In this document: positions 29,265 through 38,518 of the stretch, piece after piece | Numbering within the stretch: the stretch's first letter is position 1 | Layout of the letters: every line of letters starts with the position of its first letter | Source: Pseudoduganella violacea | GTDB lineage: Bacteria; Pseudomonadota; Gammaproteobacteria; Burkholderiales; Burkholderiaceae_D | Assembly: GCF_014191875.1 (NCBI RefSeq) | Contig: NZ_JACHXD010000002.1 | Location: 248,001-312,000 of the forward strand | Reading direction: 5' to 3' | DNA: 64,000 bases | Made by a program: the position numbers and the translations under genes | The notes under the pieces: generated by a model | The model's database searches: none | Told to the model about the DNA's origin: nothing | The model's input: the letters and a program-made list of their open reading frames with translations, nothing else

Positions 29265-29720
29265 TTACAGCACCGAGATAAGGTTCACTTCAAAACGCAG
29301 CGGCTGGCCGGCCAGCGGGTGGTTGAAGTCGAAGAGGCATTCCGTCTCGCCCAACTCGCGCAGCACGCCGGCAAAGCGGCCGCCACCCGGCGCGTTGAAC
29401 TCGACCAGGTCGCCGACCTTGTAATCGGCGTCGGCGGCCGAGTTTTCATCCAGGGTGGCACGCGAAACGACGCGCACCAGCTCCGGATTGCGTTCGCCGA
29501 AGCCTTGGCCGGCGACCAGGTCGAAAGTCTGGTGCGTGCCTTCCGGCAGGCCCAGCAGGAGTTCTTCCAGCACCGGCGCCAGTTGGCCCTGGCCCAGCAT
29601 CAGCGTGGCCGGGGTGCCGTTAAAGGTGGTGACAATGTCCTGGCCGTCCAGCGTGGCCAGACGGTAATGGAGAGTGAGGTAAGCCGATTTGGTGACGACT
29701 GCAGTTTGCGCGTTAGACAT
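29265..29720 (-). CDS. FKBP-type peptidyl-prolyl isomerase (SlpA/FkpB-like)
   Basis: This 151-residue protein has a split FKBP domain (YLTLHYRLATLDGQDIVTTFNGTPATLMLGQGQLAPVLEELLLGLPEGT) with an inserted IF chaperone domain and the closing DFNHPLAGQPLRFEVNLI. It assists folding in the cytoplasm. It is immediately upstream of ispH and probably co-transcribed. Confidence 0.92.
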   Translation of the reverse strand: MSNAQTAVVTKSAYLTLHYRLATLDGQDIVTTFNGTPATLMLGQGQLAPVLEELLLGLPEGTHQTFDLVAGQGFGERNPELVRVVSRATLDENSAADADYKVGDLVEFNAPGGGRFAGVLRELGETECLFDFNHPLAGQPLRFEVNLISVL

Positions 29721-29846
29721 GGCGTTTCAGTGAGCTTGCAAACCAGTATTGTAAGCCAGCTTGCGCGCCAAGAGCGCAGCCGGCTGCCATCCAGGCTGCG
29801 CTTCTTTAATTTCCATTCAGAAATAGCGACCACCAATTTGATTATA

Positions 29847-30824
29847 ATGGCAAGTTTCACCCGTCTCCGGTTGTCGAAATTGCAGAACTCTTCCCCGCGC
29901 TCCCATCTGCCCCGTTTGCAAGGCTTGCCCCTGCTCGCCCTGATTGGCGGCTTTGCCGCCCTGGCCCTGGCCCTGATGTGGTGGCGCTGGGGCGGCACGG
30001 TGGAGGATTCGCTGGCGTATTACGACACGGCGCGCTACCTGCGCGGCGACATTCCGGTGGGCGAGCTGCGCGCGCCCTTCCCTTACCGCCTGCTGGTACC
30101 GGCGCTGGCGGCGCTGGCGCCGGGCGAGCTGCATAACAGCTTTGCCACGCTCAACTGGTTGTTCATCACGGCCGCCGCCGTGATGACCGCGCTCACCGTG
30201 CAGCGCCTGCAATTGGGCCGCCAGCGCGCCATCGTGGGCGGCCTGCTGCTCATCGTATCGGTGCCGACCATCTGGTACGCGCCCTATCTGCTGGTCGACC
30301 CGGGCGCCATCTGCGCCCGCGCCGCCTTTGTGCTGGCCGTGGTTTCGGGCCAACCCTGGCTGGCGGCGGGCGCCGGCATCCTGGCCACCGCCGTGCGCGA
30401 GGAAAATATCGTGTTGCTGTTCTGGCTGCTGGCGGCGCGCCAGATTTCACTCGGCGCCGGCCTGCTCGCGCTGGCGACGGCGGGCGGCTGGCTGCTGGCC
30501 GTGCGCTGGTGGCTGATTCCCGGCCTGCCCAGCTATGTGTGGACGCCCAGCGTGCAAACGCTGCTCAATGCCCTGCTCGACGTGCGCTCACTGGCCTCGA
30601 TCGCCGCCGCCATCAGCGTGGTGCTGCCGCTCGCCCTGCTCGGCATGCGCCAGGCGCCGCCCGCCCTGCGTCCCTTGAAAAGCCTGCTCCTGCTGCTGGC
30701 CTTGCCGCCACTGTACGCGGCGCTGTCGGTGCGCGTGGATGGGCGCGCGGTGTGGAGCTTGTATCCGCTGCTGATCCCCTTCGCCATGTGCTGGCGGCAA
30801 GCGCCAGCCAGCCCTCCGGCCTGA
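29847..30824 (+). CDS. polytopic membrane protein of unknown function
   Basis: About 325 residues with eight to nine hydrophobic segments. A periplasmic-looking first loop reads YYDTARYLRGDIPVGELRAPFPYRLLVPALAAL. The loop after the first span, with D and R residues, recalls polyprenyl-dependent glycosyltransferases (GT-C type), but no diagnostic motif is certain. There is no Shine-Dalgarno before the ATG at 29847, and a TATAAT overlaps that ATG, so TTG codons at 29871 or 29880 are alternative starts. It is divergent from slpA. Confidence 0.65.
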   Translation: MASFTRLRLSKLQNSSPRSHLPRLQGLPLLALIGGFAALALALMWWRWGGTVEDSLAYYDTARYLRGDIPVGELRAPFPYRLLVPALAALAPGELHNSFATLNWLFITAAAVMTALTVQRLQLGRQRAIVGGLLLIVSVPTIWYAPYLLVDPGAICARAAFVLAVVSGQPWLAAGAGILATAVREENIVLLFWLLAARQISLGAGLLALATAGGWLLAVRWWLIPGLPSYVWTPSVQTLLNALLDVRSLASIAAAISVVLPLALLGMRQAPPALRPLKSLLLLLALPPLYAALSVRVDGRAVWSLYPLLIPFAMCWRQAPASPPA

Positions 30825-30891
30825 ACGGCGGTCTTGGAGGTATACTGCTGCCCGGCCCGCCGGCCGCCCCTTCTTTTTCACGTACAAACCC

Positions 30892-31236
30892 ATGACACCT
30901 ATTCTGAGCGGTTATTTTTGGAGCGTCCTGGCCTCCCTGGCCAGCGCCATGGCCACCCTATTAATCAAACTATCACACCAGGAAGATGCCGGCTGGACGC
31001 TGAGCCGCCTGGCCTATCTGGGCGGCGCCTGCGGCACCTATGGCCTGGGTTTCATCTGCTATAGCATCGCCCTGCAGCGCTTGCAGATCAGCCTGGCCTA
31101 CCCGCTGATGACGGCCTTCACCATGCTGCTGGTGATGCTGATCGGCTTTGTCATGCTGGGCGAAAACCTGAGCCCGACCCGCCTGGCCGGCGCCGGCCTG
31201 ATCGTTGTCGGCGCCTTCGTGCTGTCGCGTTCCTGA
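30892..31236 (+). CDS. small four-span EamA/SMR-like membrane protein
   Basis: A 114-residue protein with four membrane segments. The end of the third and the fourth helix (YPLMTAFTMLLVMLIGFVMLGENLSPTRLAGAGLIVVGAFVLSR) resembles one EamA half-repeat or the ArnE/ArnF and SMR proteins. The canonical SMR glutamate of helix 1 is absent; the first helix is WSVLASLASAMATLLIKLS. It may act as a dimer. It lies 67 bp downstream of the preceding membrane-protein gene. Substrate unknown. Confidence 0.8.
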   Translation: MTPILSGYFWSVLASLASAMATLLIKLSHQEDAGWTLSRLAYLGGACGTYGLGFICYSIALQRLQISLAYPLMTAFTMLLVMLIGFVMLGENLSPTRLAGAGLIVVGAFVLSRS

Positions 31237-31325
31237 AGTCTTTGCAAGCCCAGGCTTGCGCCGCTTCAAAACCCCTTCCCTGAGGGGCCGCCATAATTGC
31301 CTTCTTCCACCAAGCAGGAGGCGAT

Positions 31326-32000
31326 ATGGGTATTGCAGACTGGCCGGAACAGCAACGGCCGCGCGAACGCTTGATCCGGCACGGCGCGCAAGCACTGTCC
31401 GATGCCGAGTTGTTGGCCGTCTTCCTGCGCGTGGGCGTGCGCGGCAAGAACGCGGTGGAACTGGGGGCCGACACCCTGCGCCATTTCGGCTCCCTGCGCG
31501 CCCTGTGCGGCGCCGGACTCCAGGAGTTTTGCCGCATCCCCGGCCTGGGCGGCGCCAAGTTCGCCCAGCTGCAGGCCGTGATGGAATTGGCGCGGCGCGC
31601 CATCAATGAAGAATTGCAAAGCGGCCATGCCCTGGCCTCGCCCCAGGCGGTCAAGGAATATCTGCGCCTGGCCATGGCCAGCCAGCCCCACGAATCCTTC
31701 CACGTGCTCTTTCTTGACGTCAAGAACCGCCTGATCGCGGCGCGCGAAATGTTTCGCGGCACCTTGACCCATACCAGCGTCTATCCGCGTGAAGTGGTGC
31801 GCGAGGCGCTCAACCAGAACGCCGCCAGCGTCATGCTGGCGCACAACCATCCTTCGGGCACGGCCGATCCCAGTGAGTCCGATCTGCGGCTGACGCGGGC
31901 GCTGGCCCAGGCGCTGGCCCTGGTCGATATCCGCGTGCTCGACCATTTCGTGGTGGCCGGCCCGGCCGTGCATTCCTTCGCCGAACATGGGCAGATTTGA
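31326..32000 (+). CDS. radC: RadC-family JAB/MPN domain protein
   Basis: A 224-residue protein with an N-terminal helix-hairpin-helix-like segment ([23 protein letters not shown]) and a C-terminal JAMM metalloprotease-type domain with [14 protein letters not shown]. The name RadC is traditional; a DNA-repair role is not well supported for the family. It is complete and carries the metal-binding residues. The next gene downstream is rpmB, with its own promoter. Confidence 0.93.
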   Translation: MGIADWPEQQRPRERLIRHGAQALSDAELLAVFLRVGVRGKNAVELGADTLRHFGSLRALCGAGLQEFCRIPGLGGAKFAQLQAVMELARRAINEELQSGHALASPQAVKEYLRLAMASQPHESFHVLFLDVKNRLIAAREMFRGTLTHTSVYPREVVREALNQNAASVMLAHNHPSGTADPSESDLRLTRALAQALALVDIRVLDHFVVAGPAVHSFAEHGQI

Positions 32001-32093
32001 CGGTTTACCGTTATGAAACAAGGCGTTGGCGCAGGCAAGGATAAATGTTAAATTTTTTCATTGTTGCGAGACACATTTGTTTTTCGCAAGTGA

Positions 32094-32122
32094 TTGAAAA
32101 AGCAGAGTTTTTTCTATATACT
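32094..32122 (+). promoter_or_regulatory. promoter of rpmB-rpmG
   Basis: TTGAAA (32094-32099) and TATACT (32117-32122) are 17 bases apart, about 35 bp ahead of the rpmB ribosome-binding region. Confidence 0.8.
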
Positions 32123-32163
32123 CTTGTTTTTTCCAATTTCGGAAGTTACCAAAGGAGTGCACC

Positions 32164-32400
32164 ATGGCACGTGTTTGCCAAGTCACTGGGAAGAAGCCGA
32201 TGGTCGGCAACAATGTTTCCCATGCAAACAACAAAACCAAACGTCGTTTCCTGCCTAACCTGCAGAACCGTCGCATTTTTGTTGAATCTGAAAACCGCTG
32301 GGTCTCCCTGCGTCTGTCCAACGCCGGTCTGCGCGTGATCGACAAAGTCGGCATCGACGCCGTGCTGGCCGACATGCGCGCTCGTGGCGAAAAAGTCTAA
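32164..32400 (+). CDS. rpmB: 50S ribosomal protein L28
   Basis: A 78-residue ribosomal protein beginning [21 protein letters not shown] with [16 protein letters not shown] and [16 protein letters not shown], the standard L28 sequence. It has an AAGGAG ribosome site and is followed after 13 bp by rpmG in the usual two-gene operon. Confidence 0.97.
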   Translation: MARVCQVTGKKPMVGNNVSHANNKTKRRFLPNLQNRRIFVESENRWVSLRLSNAGLRVIDKVGIDAVLADMRARGEKV

Positions 32401-32413
32401 ATAGGGAGCTATC

Positions 32414-32581
32414 ATGGCAAAAACTGGCCGCGACAAAATCAAGCTGGAATCGACCGCAGGTACCGGTCACTTCTACACCACCACCAAAAACAAGCGCACC
32501 ATGCCGAGCAAAATGGAGATCATGAAGTTCGATCCTAAAGCTCGCAAGCACGTGACGTACAAAGAAACCAAGATCAAATAA
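32414..32581 (+). CDS. rpmG: 50S ribosomal protein L33
   Basis: A 55-residue ribosomal protein from the ATG at 32414 (GGGAG upstream) to the TAA at 32579. The sequence [13 protein letters not shown]...[15 protein letters not shown] is L33. It contains no cysteines, so it is the zinc-free (C-minus) form. The gene sits between rpmB and a strong terminator. Confidence 0.97.
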   Translation: MAKTGRDKIKLESTAGTGHFYTTTKNKRTMPSKMEIMKFDPKARKHVTYKETKIK

Positions 32582-32598
32582 TCGATCTGCGTTCCGCA

Positions 32599-32625
32599 AA
32601 AACCGCTCTCTGGAGCGGTTTTTTT
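32599..32625 (+). terminator. rpmB-rpmG terminator
   Basis: AACCGCTC and GAGCGGTT arms are followed by a run of T residues, 18 bp past the rpmG stop. Confidence 0.93.
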
Positions 32626-32810
32626 ATGCCCGGCATATTAAGTCCGAAGGCGCATCGATATAGTTATCGAACTAGAAATGAGTTCGTTCAAACCATTTGC
32701 TGACGCGATTTTCACCCGCGCTCAGAGGTAACCCACCGCGCCCGGCCCTTGCGCTGGCCAAGTGCCCATTCAGCCGAGATCAATCAAACGCCGAATCTTC
32801 GGGTCAAATA

Positions 32811-32832
32811 AAAACGGCCCCGAAGGGCCGTT
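32811..32832 (-). terminator. terminator of the desaturase gene
   Basis: On the minus strand AACGGCCC-TTCG-GGGCCGTT is followed by TTTATTT, 21 bp past the desaturase stop. Confidence 0.88.
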
Positions 32833-32852
32833 AGCTTTAAGCGACGCGATTA

Positions 32853-34055
32853 TCAAGCGTAGCTGCGCAGGCGCAGGGAGAATTCCTGCAGCGATTTAAT
32901 GCCGGAGGCTTCGGCGCGTTCGCACCAATCCTGCAGTTTCTGCAGCAGCTGGTCGCGGGTGAAATGGGAACGCTCCCAGATCACGCCCAATTCGACGCGC
33001 ATATTGTGCATGGTTTCCAGCGCCTTACTATGCTGGAACAATTCGATTAATTGTTCCTTCTGCGGCGCTTCCAGCTTGCCCGGTTCGCGCTGCAGCAGCT
33101 TGCGCGAGGATTTCAGGAAGCGGTTTTCCAGCTGCGCCTTTTCCTTCAGGTGCTCCAGTTCTTCCTTCCAGGCATGCTTGATGGACTTGGCATATTTCGC
33201 CATCACATCGTAGCGGTTGGAGATCACCGACTGCAGGGTGTCGAAGTCGGCCTGCACCTTGCCGGGAGCAAACTTCGGCACGGGCGGCAGTTTCTTGACC
33301 TTGGCCAGGCCCACCATTTCCATCATGCGGATATAGCCCCAGCCGATATCGAATTCATACCATTTCGACGACAGCTTGGCCGAGGTCGCATACGTATGGT
33401 GATTATTGTGCAACTCCTCGCCGCCGATGATCAAGCCCAGCGGGATGATATTGGTGGCCGCATCCGAGCAATCGAAATTGCGGTAGCCCCAGTAGTGGCC
33501 GATGCCATTGATGATGCCGGCGGCGGTCACGGGAATCCACAGCATCTGCACGCCCCAGACGGACACGCCTTTCACGCCGAACAGCAGCAGGTCGACGATC
33601 AGCATCAGGGCCACGCCCTGCCAGCTGAAGCGGGTGTACAGATTGCGCTCGATCCAGTCGTCGGGCGTGCCGTGGCCGTATTTGTCCAGGGTTTCCTGGT
33701 TCTTGCTTTCCGCACGGTACAGCTCGGCGCCTTCCCAGAAGACTTTCTTGATGCCGCGCGTGACCGGGCTGTGCGGATCTTCCTCGGTATCGCATTTGGC
33801 GTGGTGCTTGCGGTGGATCGCGGCCCACTGCTTGGTCACCTGGCCGGTGGTCAGCCACAGCCAGAAGCGGAAGAAGTGGCTGGGGATCGCATGCAGCTCC
33901 AGCGCGCGGTGCGCCTGGTGGCGGTGCAGATAGATCGTGACGGCGGCGATGGTGATGTGGGTGACGATCAGCGTAAAGGCGACGGTCTGCCAGCCGGAAA
34001 AGCCGGTCAGGCCTTGATCGATGAATTGAAGTACTGCGTGTAAGCTGAAATCCAT
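32853..34055 (-). CDS. acyl-CoA delta-9 fatty acid desaturase
   Basis: This 400-residue membrane di-iron desaturase has the three histidine boxes HRHQAH, HRKHH and HNNHH and four predicted spans. It introduces a cis double bond into saturated acyl chains, adjusting membrane fluidity. The start MDFSLHAV is chosen because CTGGAG lies 5 bases upstream. About 100 C-terminal residues after the last box form a helical, charged extension (coiled-coil-like, FLKSSRKLLQREPGKLEAPQKEQLIELFQ). It has its own terminator. Confidence 0.93.
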   Translation of the reverse strand: MDFSLHAVLQFIDQGLTGFSGWQTVAFTLIVTHITIAAVTIYLHRHQAHRALELHAIPSHFFRFWLWLTTGQVTKQWAAIHRKHHAKCDTEEDPHSPVTRGIKKVFWEGAELYRAESKNQETLDKYGHGTPDDWIERNLYTRFSWQGVALMLIVDLLLFGVKGVSVWGVQMLWIPVTAAGIINGIGHYWGYRNFDCSDAATNIIPLGLIIGGEELHNNHHTYATSAKLSSKWYEFDIGWGYIRMMEMVGLAKVKKLPPVPKFAPGKVQADFDTLQSVISNRYDVMAKYAKSIKHAWKEELEHLKEKAQLENRFLKSSRKLLQREPGKLEAPQKEQLIELFQHSKALETMHNMRVELGVIWERSHFTRDQLLQKLQDWCERAEASGIKSLQEFSLRLRSYA

Positions 34056-34180
34056 TACTGCTCCAGAGTGAAGTCCCATCCCAGCCTTGGGCGGCCGGTG
34101 TTCTCAGTGTTTCTTGGCGCAATTGTACGCTGATTCAGCCCCTCCCAGAGAGGGGATTTCCCTGAATCACTGATTATTTC

Positions 34181-35482
34181 TTAGGCAGATTGGCCCGGCA
34201 GAGGGCCGATGATACGCATCTCGCGTTGCGGGAAAGGTACAGAGATTTTGTTTTCTTTCAAGGCTTTCCAGATTGCCCGATTGACATCCGAAGTCACGCC
34301 GCCACGCCCGTTTTCCGGATCGGCGATCCAGAACACCACGGCCAGATCGAGGCCGTCGGCGCCGAAAGTCTGCAGCATGGCCGAGGGTGGCTTCTCCTTC
34401 ATCACGCGCGGAATGGAAGCGGCGGCCTCTTCCAGCAACCGGAGCGCCAGGTCGAGGTCGGTATCGTAGGCCACCGAGACCTTGGCGGTCAGCGCCAGGT
34501 TCTTGTTCGACAGCGAGGAATTCTGCACCGCACCCGACACCAGCATCTCGTTCGGCACAATCGATTCCACCCCATCCAGGCCTTGCAGCACGGTGTAGCG
34601 GGTATTGATGCGCGTGACCTGGCCGCTGTACTTATCGACCGTGATGGTGTCGCCGATGGTCAGGCTGCGGTCGAGCAGGATGACGAAGCCCGACACATAG
34701 TTGCTGGCGATCTTCTGCAAGCCCAGGCCGAGACCGACGCCAAGCGCGCCGCCGAACACCGACAGCACGGTCAGATCGATGCCCACCATCGACAGGCTGG
34801 CCAGCACCGCCACCAGGATCAGCACGGCGCGGCCCATGCGCGCCAACACCACGCGCAAATTCGAATGCATGCCTTCCACGTGCATCAGGCGCTCTTCCAG
34901 CGCCGCGCCGGCCCACAGCGCCAGCACCAGCGTCACCGCCACCGACACGATGCCCTGCAGGATGGCGGCGATCGTCACCTTGTATTTGCCGAGCGGGACG
35001 ACGGTATGGTCGAGGAAGTAGAAGATATCGTCCCACATGCCGGTGATGTAGAGCGCGAAGGCCAGCCACACCAGCAGCTGGAACAGCTTCTCGAAGGTCA
35101 GCATGGTGGCGCCGATCTGGCCCTGGCGCGCGAACACGCGGCGCAGCAGGTAGAAAGTAAAGCGGATCACCGCCAGCGAGCCGAAGATCGGCAGCGCCAC
35201 CTTGATCAGGTTCACATGCTGCCAGCGCGCCAGCACCGCCTGCGACAGCGCCAGCAAGCTGACGATCGCCAGCGGCCCCACCACGCGCGCAAAGCTCTCG
35301 ACGCCGAAGCGTCCCACATTCGTCTGCGCCCGCTGCTGTTCGACGCGCGCGCGCAGCCAGCGCGACAGCCCCCAACCCAGCAAGATCGACGCGGCCACGG
35401 CGAGCAACTGCCACAACAGGCCGGGATTATGCAAATCCTCCACCAGATCGTTCAGTAAATTCGTCAATGGCACTTGTTTCAT
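34181..35482 (-). CDS. MscS-family mechanosensitive channel
   Basis: A 433-residue inner-membrane channel with about five to six N-terminal spans, then the pore helix and MscS beta domain. The region GGALGVGLGLGLQKIASNYVSGFVILLDRSLTIGDTI is the conserved pore and beta-domain junction, and the soluble domain ends near MRIIGPLPG. It releases solutes on osmotic downshock. Start at MKQVPLTN; an ATG 15 bp upstream is possible. It has more spans than E. coli MscS. Confidence 0.93.
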   Translation of the reverse strand: MKQVPLTNLLNDLVEDLHNPGLLWQLLAVAASILLGWGLSRWLRARVEQQRAQTNVGRFGVESFARVVGPLAIVSLLALSQAVLARWQHVNLIKVALPIFGSLAVIRFTFYLLRRVFARQGQIGATMLTFEKLFQLLVWLAFALYITGMWDDIFYFLDHTVVPLGKYKVTIAAILQGIVSVAVTLVLALWAGAALEERLMHVEGMHSNLRVVLARMGRAVLILVAVLASLSMVGIDLTVLSVFGGALGVGLGLGLQKIASNYVSGFVILLDRSLTIGDTITVDKYSGQVTRINTRYTVLQGLDGVESIVPNEMLVSGAVQNSSLSNKNLALTAKVSVAYDTDLDLALRLLEEAAASIPRVMKEKPPSAMLQTFGADGLDLAVVFWIADPENGRGGVTSDVNRAIWKALKENKISVPFPQREMRIIGPLPGQSA

Positions 35483-35504
35483 AGGTTTAGATTCCATTCA
35501 CTGC

Positions 35505-35680
35505 CGAGTCCGTGTCCACCCTGGGGTCAGACCCCAATCGGACACGAACCCAGCAGAAGCCTATGGCGGAGCTCGTGTCCGATTTTTTTGGGGCGACAGC
35601 CCCCAATCGAACATGATCCCAACCGTAAGCCCCGGTCGAGCTCGTGTCCGATTGGGGTCTGACCCCATGGTGGACACGAG
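35505..35680. repeat. cluster of three GGGGTC-centred palindromes
   Basis: Elements at 35512-35545, 35575-35614 and 35641-35680 share GTGTCC...GGACAC outer arms and a GGGGTC(A/T)GACCCC-type centre. The first and third are inverted copies of each other with one mismatch; the second has a diverged centre and arms. The cluster fills the gap between the rsmB-like stop and the mscS start and contains no gene. Confidence 0.88.
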
Positions 35681-35692
35681 CGCGGCGGTAGA

Positions 35693-36988
35693 TTAGTCGT
35701 CGGAGGCGTCTTCTTCCTTCGCTTTCTTCGGCATCGGTTTGCGCTCGAAGACGGCGGCGAAGAAGCCGTCGGTCTGGTGCTTGTGCGGCAGCAGCTTCAG
35801 GTAGTCGCCCATCTCGAGCTCAATCTTCTGCTCGGCCAGCACCTGGTGCATCGGGATCAGCACGAAGTCGGGATGGCTTTCGATGAACTTGGCGGCCACC
35901 ATATCGTTCTCTTCATCGAGCAGGCTGCAAGTGGCGTAGACCAGACGGCCGCCGCTCTTCACCAGGCGGGCGGCGCCGTCCAGGATTGCAGTCTGTTTTT
36001 CCTGCAGTTCGGCGATCGCTTCCTGCTGCTGGCGCCATTTGACGTCGGGATTGCGGCGCAGCGTGCCCATGCCCGAGCATGGCGCGTCGACCAGCACGCG
36101 GTCGATCTTGCCGGCCAGGCGCTTGATCTTGGCATCTTTTTCGTGGGCGATGGCAACCGGGTGCACATTCGACAGGCCGCTGCGCGCCAGGCGCGGCTTC
36201 AGCTTCGCCAGACGCTTTTCCGACACGTCGAAAGCGTACAGGCGGCCGGTATTGCGCATCTGCGCGCCCAGGGCCAGGGTCTTGCCGCCGGCGCCGGCGC
36301 AGAAGTCGACCACCATCTCGCCGCGCTTGGCGCCGAGGATCTGGGCCAGCACCTGGCTGCCTTCGTCCTGCACCTCGATCGCGCCGGATTTGAACAGCGG
36401 CAGATTTTGCAGGGCCGGCTTCTTCAGCACGCGCAGGCCGAGGGCCGAGTAAGGCGTCGGCGTGGCGACGATCGGCGCGGCCGCCAGTTCAGCCACCACG
36501 TCGTCGCGGTTGGCTTTCAGCGCATTGACGCGCAGGTCCAGCGGCGCCGGGGTGTTCAGGGCGTCAGCCAGCACCAGGGTTTCTTCCTCGCCGTACTGCG
36601 CGACCAGCTTGTCGAACAGCCACTTCGGCATATTCGTGCGCATCGATTTATGCAGCAGCTTGCGGTCAATCTGGGTCACGCGCTCCAGCCACTCGCGCTC
36701 GTCCTGGGTCAGGCCGCCCAAGGCGTCGATGCCGACGGCGTCGCTCATGCCGAGCAGGGCCAGACGGCGCATGGTGGCGCCGCCGCCCGCTTCCGAGAAG
36801 TCGGTGAAGAAGGCTTTGTTGCGCAACACCGCGTAAATGCATTCGGCGATGGCGCCGCGCTCGCGGCCGCCCAAACGCGGATGGTCTTTGAAGTAACGGG
36901 ACAGGGTGGTGTCGGCGGGCGCCGCAAAGCGCAGAATCTCGCGCAGCACTTCTTCGGCGCTGGCGAGAATTGCTGGAGGCAATCTCAT
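35693..36988 (-). CDS. RsmB/NOP-family rRNA cytosine-5 methyltransferase
   Basis: This 431-residue SAM-dependent RNA methyltransferase has an N-terminal NusB-like/RNA-binding region and a Rossmann domain. VDFCAGAGGKTLALGAQM binds SAM, DAPCSGMGTLRRNPDVKW is motif IV with one conserved Cys and YATCSLLDEEN is motif VI with the other. It methylates cytosine C5 in rRNA; RsmB (C967) is the likely type, but close relatives act on other positions. The Lys/Asp/Glu-rich C-terminal tail is disordered. It sits 12 bp after purN. Confidence 0.9.
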   Translation of the reverse strand: MRLPPAILASAEEVLREILRFAAPADTTLSRYFKDHPRLGGRERGAIAECIYAVLRNKAFFTDFSEAGGGATMRRLALLGMSDAVGIDALGGLTQDEREWLERVTQIDRKLLHKSMRTNMPKWLFDKLVAQYGEEETLVLADALNTPAPLDLRVNALKANRDDVVAELAAAPIVATPTPYSALGLRVLKKPALQNLPLFKSGAIEVQDEGSQVLAQILGAKRGEMVVDFCAGAGGKTLALGAQMRNTGRLYAFDVSEKRLAKLKPRLARSGLSNVHPVAIAHEKDAKIKRLAGKIDRVLVDAPCSGMGTLRRNPDVKWRQQQEAIAELQEKQTAILDGAARLVKSGGRLVYATCSLLDEENDMVAAKFIESHPDFVLIPMHQVLAEQKIELEMGDYLKLLPHKHQTDGFFAAVFERKPMPKKAKEEDASDD

Positions 36989-37000
36989 GTAAATCCTTGG

Positions 37001-37615
37001 TTAATGGGTTGTGTGGTCCACATGGACCTTGCCGTCCTCAACCGTCAGTCTACCTTCGATAAACCAGCGGATGGCGCGCGGATAGAGCTTGTGCTCCTGT
37101 TCCAGCACGCGGGCGGCGAGCGTGTCGGCTGTGTCGCCCGGCAAAATCGGCACCGCCACCTGGTCGACCATAGGACCGTGGTCCAGCTCGGCGGTGACGA
37201 AGTGCACGGTGGCGCCATGCTGGGCCAGGCCCGAGGCGAGCGCCTGCTCGTGCGTGTGCAGGCCGGGGAACAGCGGCAGCAGCGAGGGATGAATATTCAG
37301 CATGCGGCCGGCGTAATGGGCGGTAAAGCCCGGCGTCAGGATACGCATGAAGCCGGCCAGCACCACCAGGTCGGGCGCGTAGCCGTCGATCACGCTTTGC
37401 AGCGCGGCATCGAACGCTTCCCGGCTCGGATAATCCTTGTTGGCGACGACGGCGGTCGCAATCCCATGGCTGGCGGCGAACGCGAGGCCTTTGGCATCGG
37501 CCTTGTTGCTGATGACGGCGGCGATGCGGGCGGGCCACTGCTCGGCCTGGGCGGCGCGCACCACGGCTTCCATATTGCTGCCGCGGCCAGAAATGAGGAT
37601 GACGATATTTTTCAT
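37001..37615 (-). CDS. purN: phosphoribosylglycinamide formyltransferase
   Basis: This 204-residue enzyme transfers a formyl group from 10-formyl-THF to GAR in purine synthesis. It has ISGRGSNMEAVV at the N-terminus, the catalytic Asn-His pair in NIHPSLLPLFPG and the catalytic Asp in AELDHGPMV. The Met of MKNIVILISG is used as start because the family begins there. It is followed 12 bp later by the rRNA methyltransferase gene. Confidence 0.96.
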   Translation of the reverse strand: MKNIVILISGRGSNMEAVVRAAQAEQWPARIAAVISNKADAKGLAFAASHGIATAVVANKDYPSREAFDAALQSVIDGYAPDLVVLAGFMRILTPGFTAHYAGRMLNIHPSLLPLFPGLHTHEQALASGLAQHGATVHFVTAELDHGPMVDQVAVPILPGDTADTLAARVLEQEHKLYPRAIRWFIEGRLTVEDGKVHVDHTTH

Positions 37616-37705
37616 GGCCGCCATTGTACCCGCTACGGCTGAGCGAACCAAGAAAGACGCTGATTTTGCTGCGGCGCAGCAGGAGGCAAAGCTAGGCGGG
37701 CCGGG

Positions 37706-38104
37706 CTATTCGAAGGAATAGAACACGCGGAACGGCACTTTTTTCTCGGCCCAGTAGTCGGCGGCGTCGCGGAAGACATCGAGCAGGGTTTCGCGCGCTT
37801 CGCGGTCGAATTTTTGCGTATTTGGCAATTGCTCCAGCACCGTCAGAAAACCCGGCTGGGGGCCGGCCGCGTGCAAGGTGTCGGTCAGCGTGGTGCGCAG
37901 GGCATCGAAATTTTTACCGCAGGGCTTCGGAAAGTGAAACGATTCGGCGATGATGCCCAGTACTTGCTGCTTGGTCAGGCCGGCATTGCAATGCGCGTAC
38001 AAAAAATGCTGCCCCAGACGCGCCGCTTCCTCTTGCAATTCAAGCACCCGGAAGGCGCGAATCGACTGGACAAGATTGGGCGGCACAGTTATCAACAAAC
38101 TCAT
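37706..38104 (-). CDS. barstar-family ribonuclease inhibitor (orphan)
   Basis: A 132-residue protein of the barstar family, with the barstar core HCNAGLTKQQVLGIIAESFHFPKPCGKNFDALRTTLTD, where the helix and FGKN-like loop cover a ribonuclease active site in the known complex. The acidic end DYWAEKKVPFRVFYSFE is also typical. The start MSLLITVPP has GAGGG 5 bases upstream. No barnase-like gene is adjacent, so it may be an orphan immunity protein or have another partner. Confidence 0.88.
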   Translation of the reverse strand: MSLLITVPPNLVQSIRAFRVLELQEEAARLGQHFLYAHCNAGLTKQQVLGIIAESFHFPKPCGKNFDALRTTLTDTLHAAGPQPGFLTVLEQLPNTQKFDREARETLLDVFRDAADYWAEKKVPFRVFYSFE

Positions 38105-38518
38105 TTTTCCCTCAAATCGACCTGTTATGTACGGTTTCTGCTTTTTGCTATAGTGATTACACCTATACACTTTGGCACTACTCGCGGGTCAAGGCGCGAA
38201 CAGTACTGGAAGTCGCATTTCTCTCTGTCAATCTGATCCCATACGGCTATTAGGGTAGCGTGTTGTACACTATGAATCAACACGTATATGATGTCTTACG
38301 CAAGTTTTGTTAAAAACAGAACATATTAAAGCCATTTTAAGATGGCCCCGGCTGACACAGCGCCCGCCTCGCCGCCCACCGCCAGAAGGTTACAATTTGT
38401 TGCCATGCGGCTCGTTTTTTGTCGCTTGCGGGCGTTACCATAAGCGTGTGCAATTCCAAATACCCAGAGAACTGCCGCCAATGCAGCATCCAACACACAA
38501 ACCAGAACGAGGTACCCT
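38105..38518. other. non-coding gap between barstar and the glycine-zipper gene
   Basis: This 414-bp AT-richer stretch separates divergent genes. No gene, RNA or clear hairpin is visible. It must hold the two divergent promoters, but no good -35/-10 pair can be assigned. Confidence 0.6.

Noticed and set aside
31326..32000. radC as a marker of a mobile element or defence island
   Set aside because: It lies between ordinary housekeeping genes, with no phage or toxin-antitoxin neighbours.
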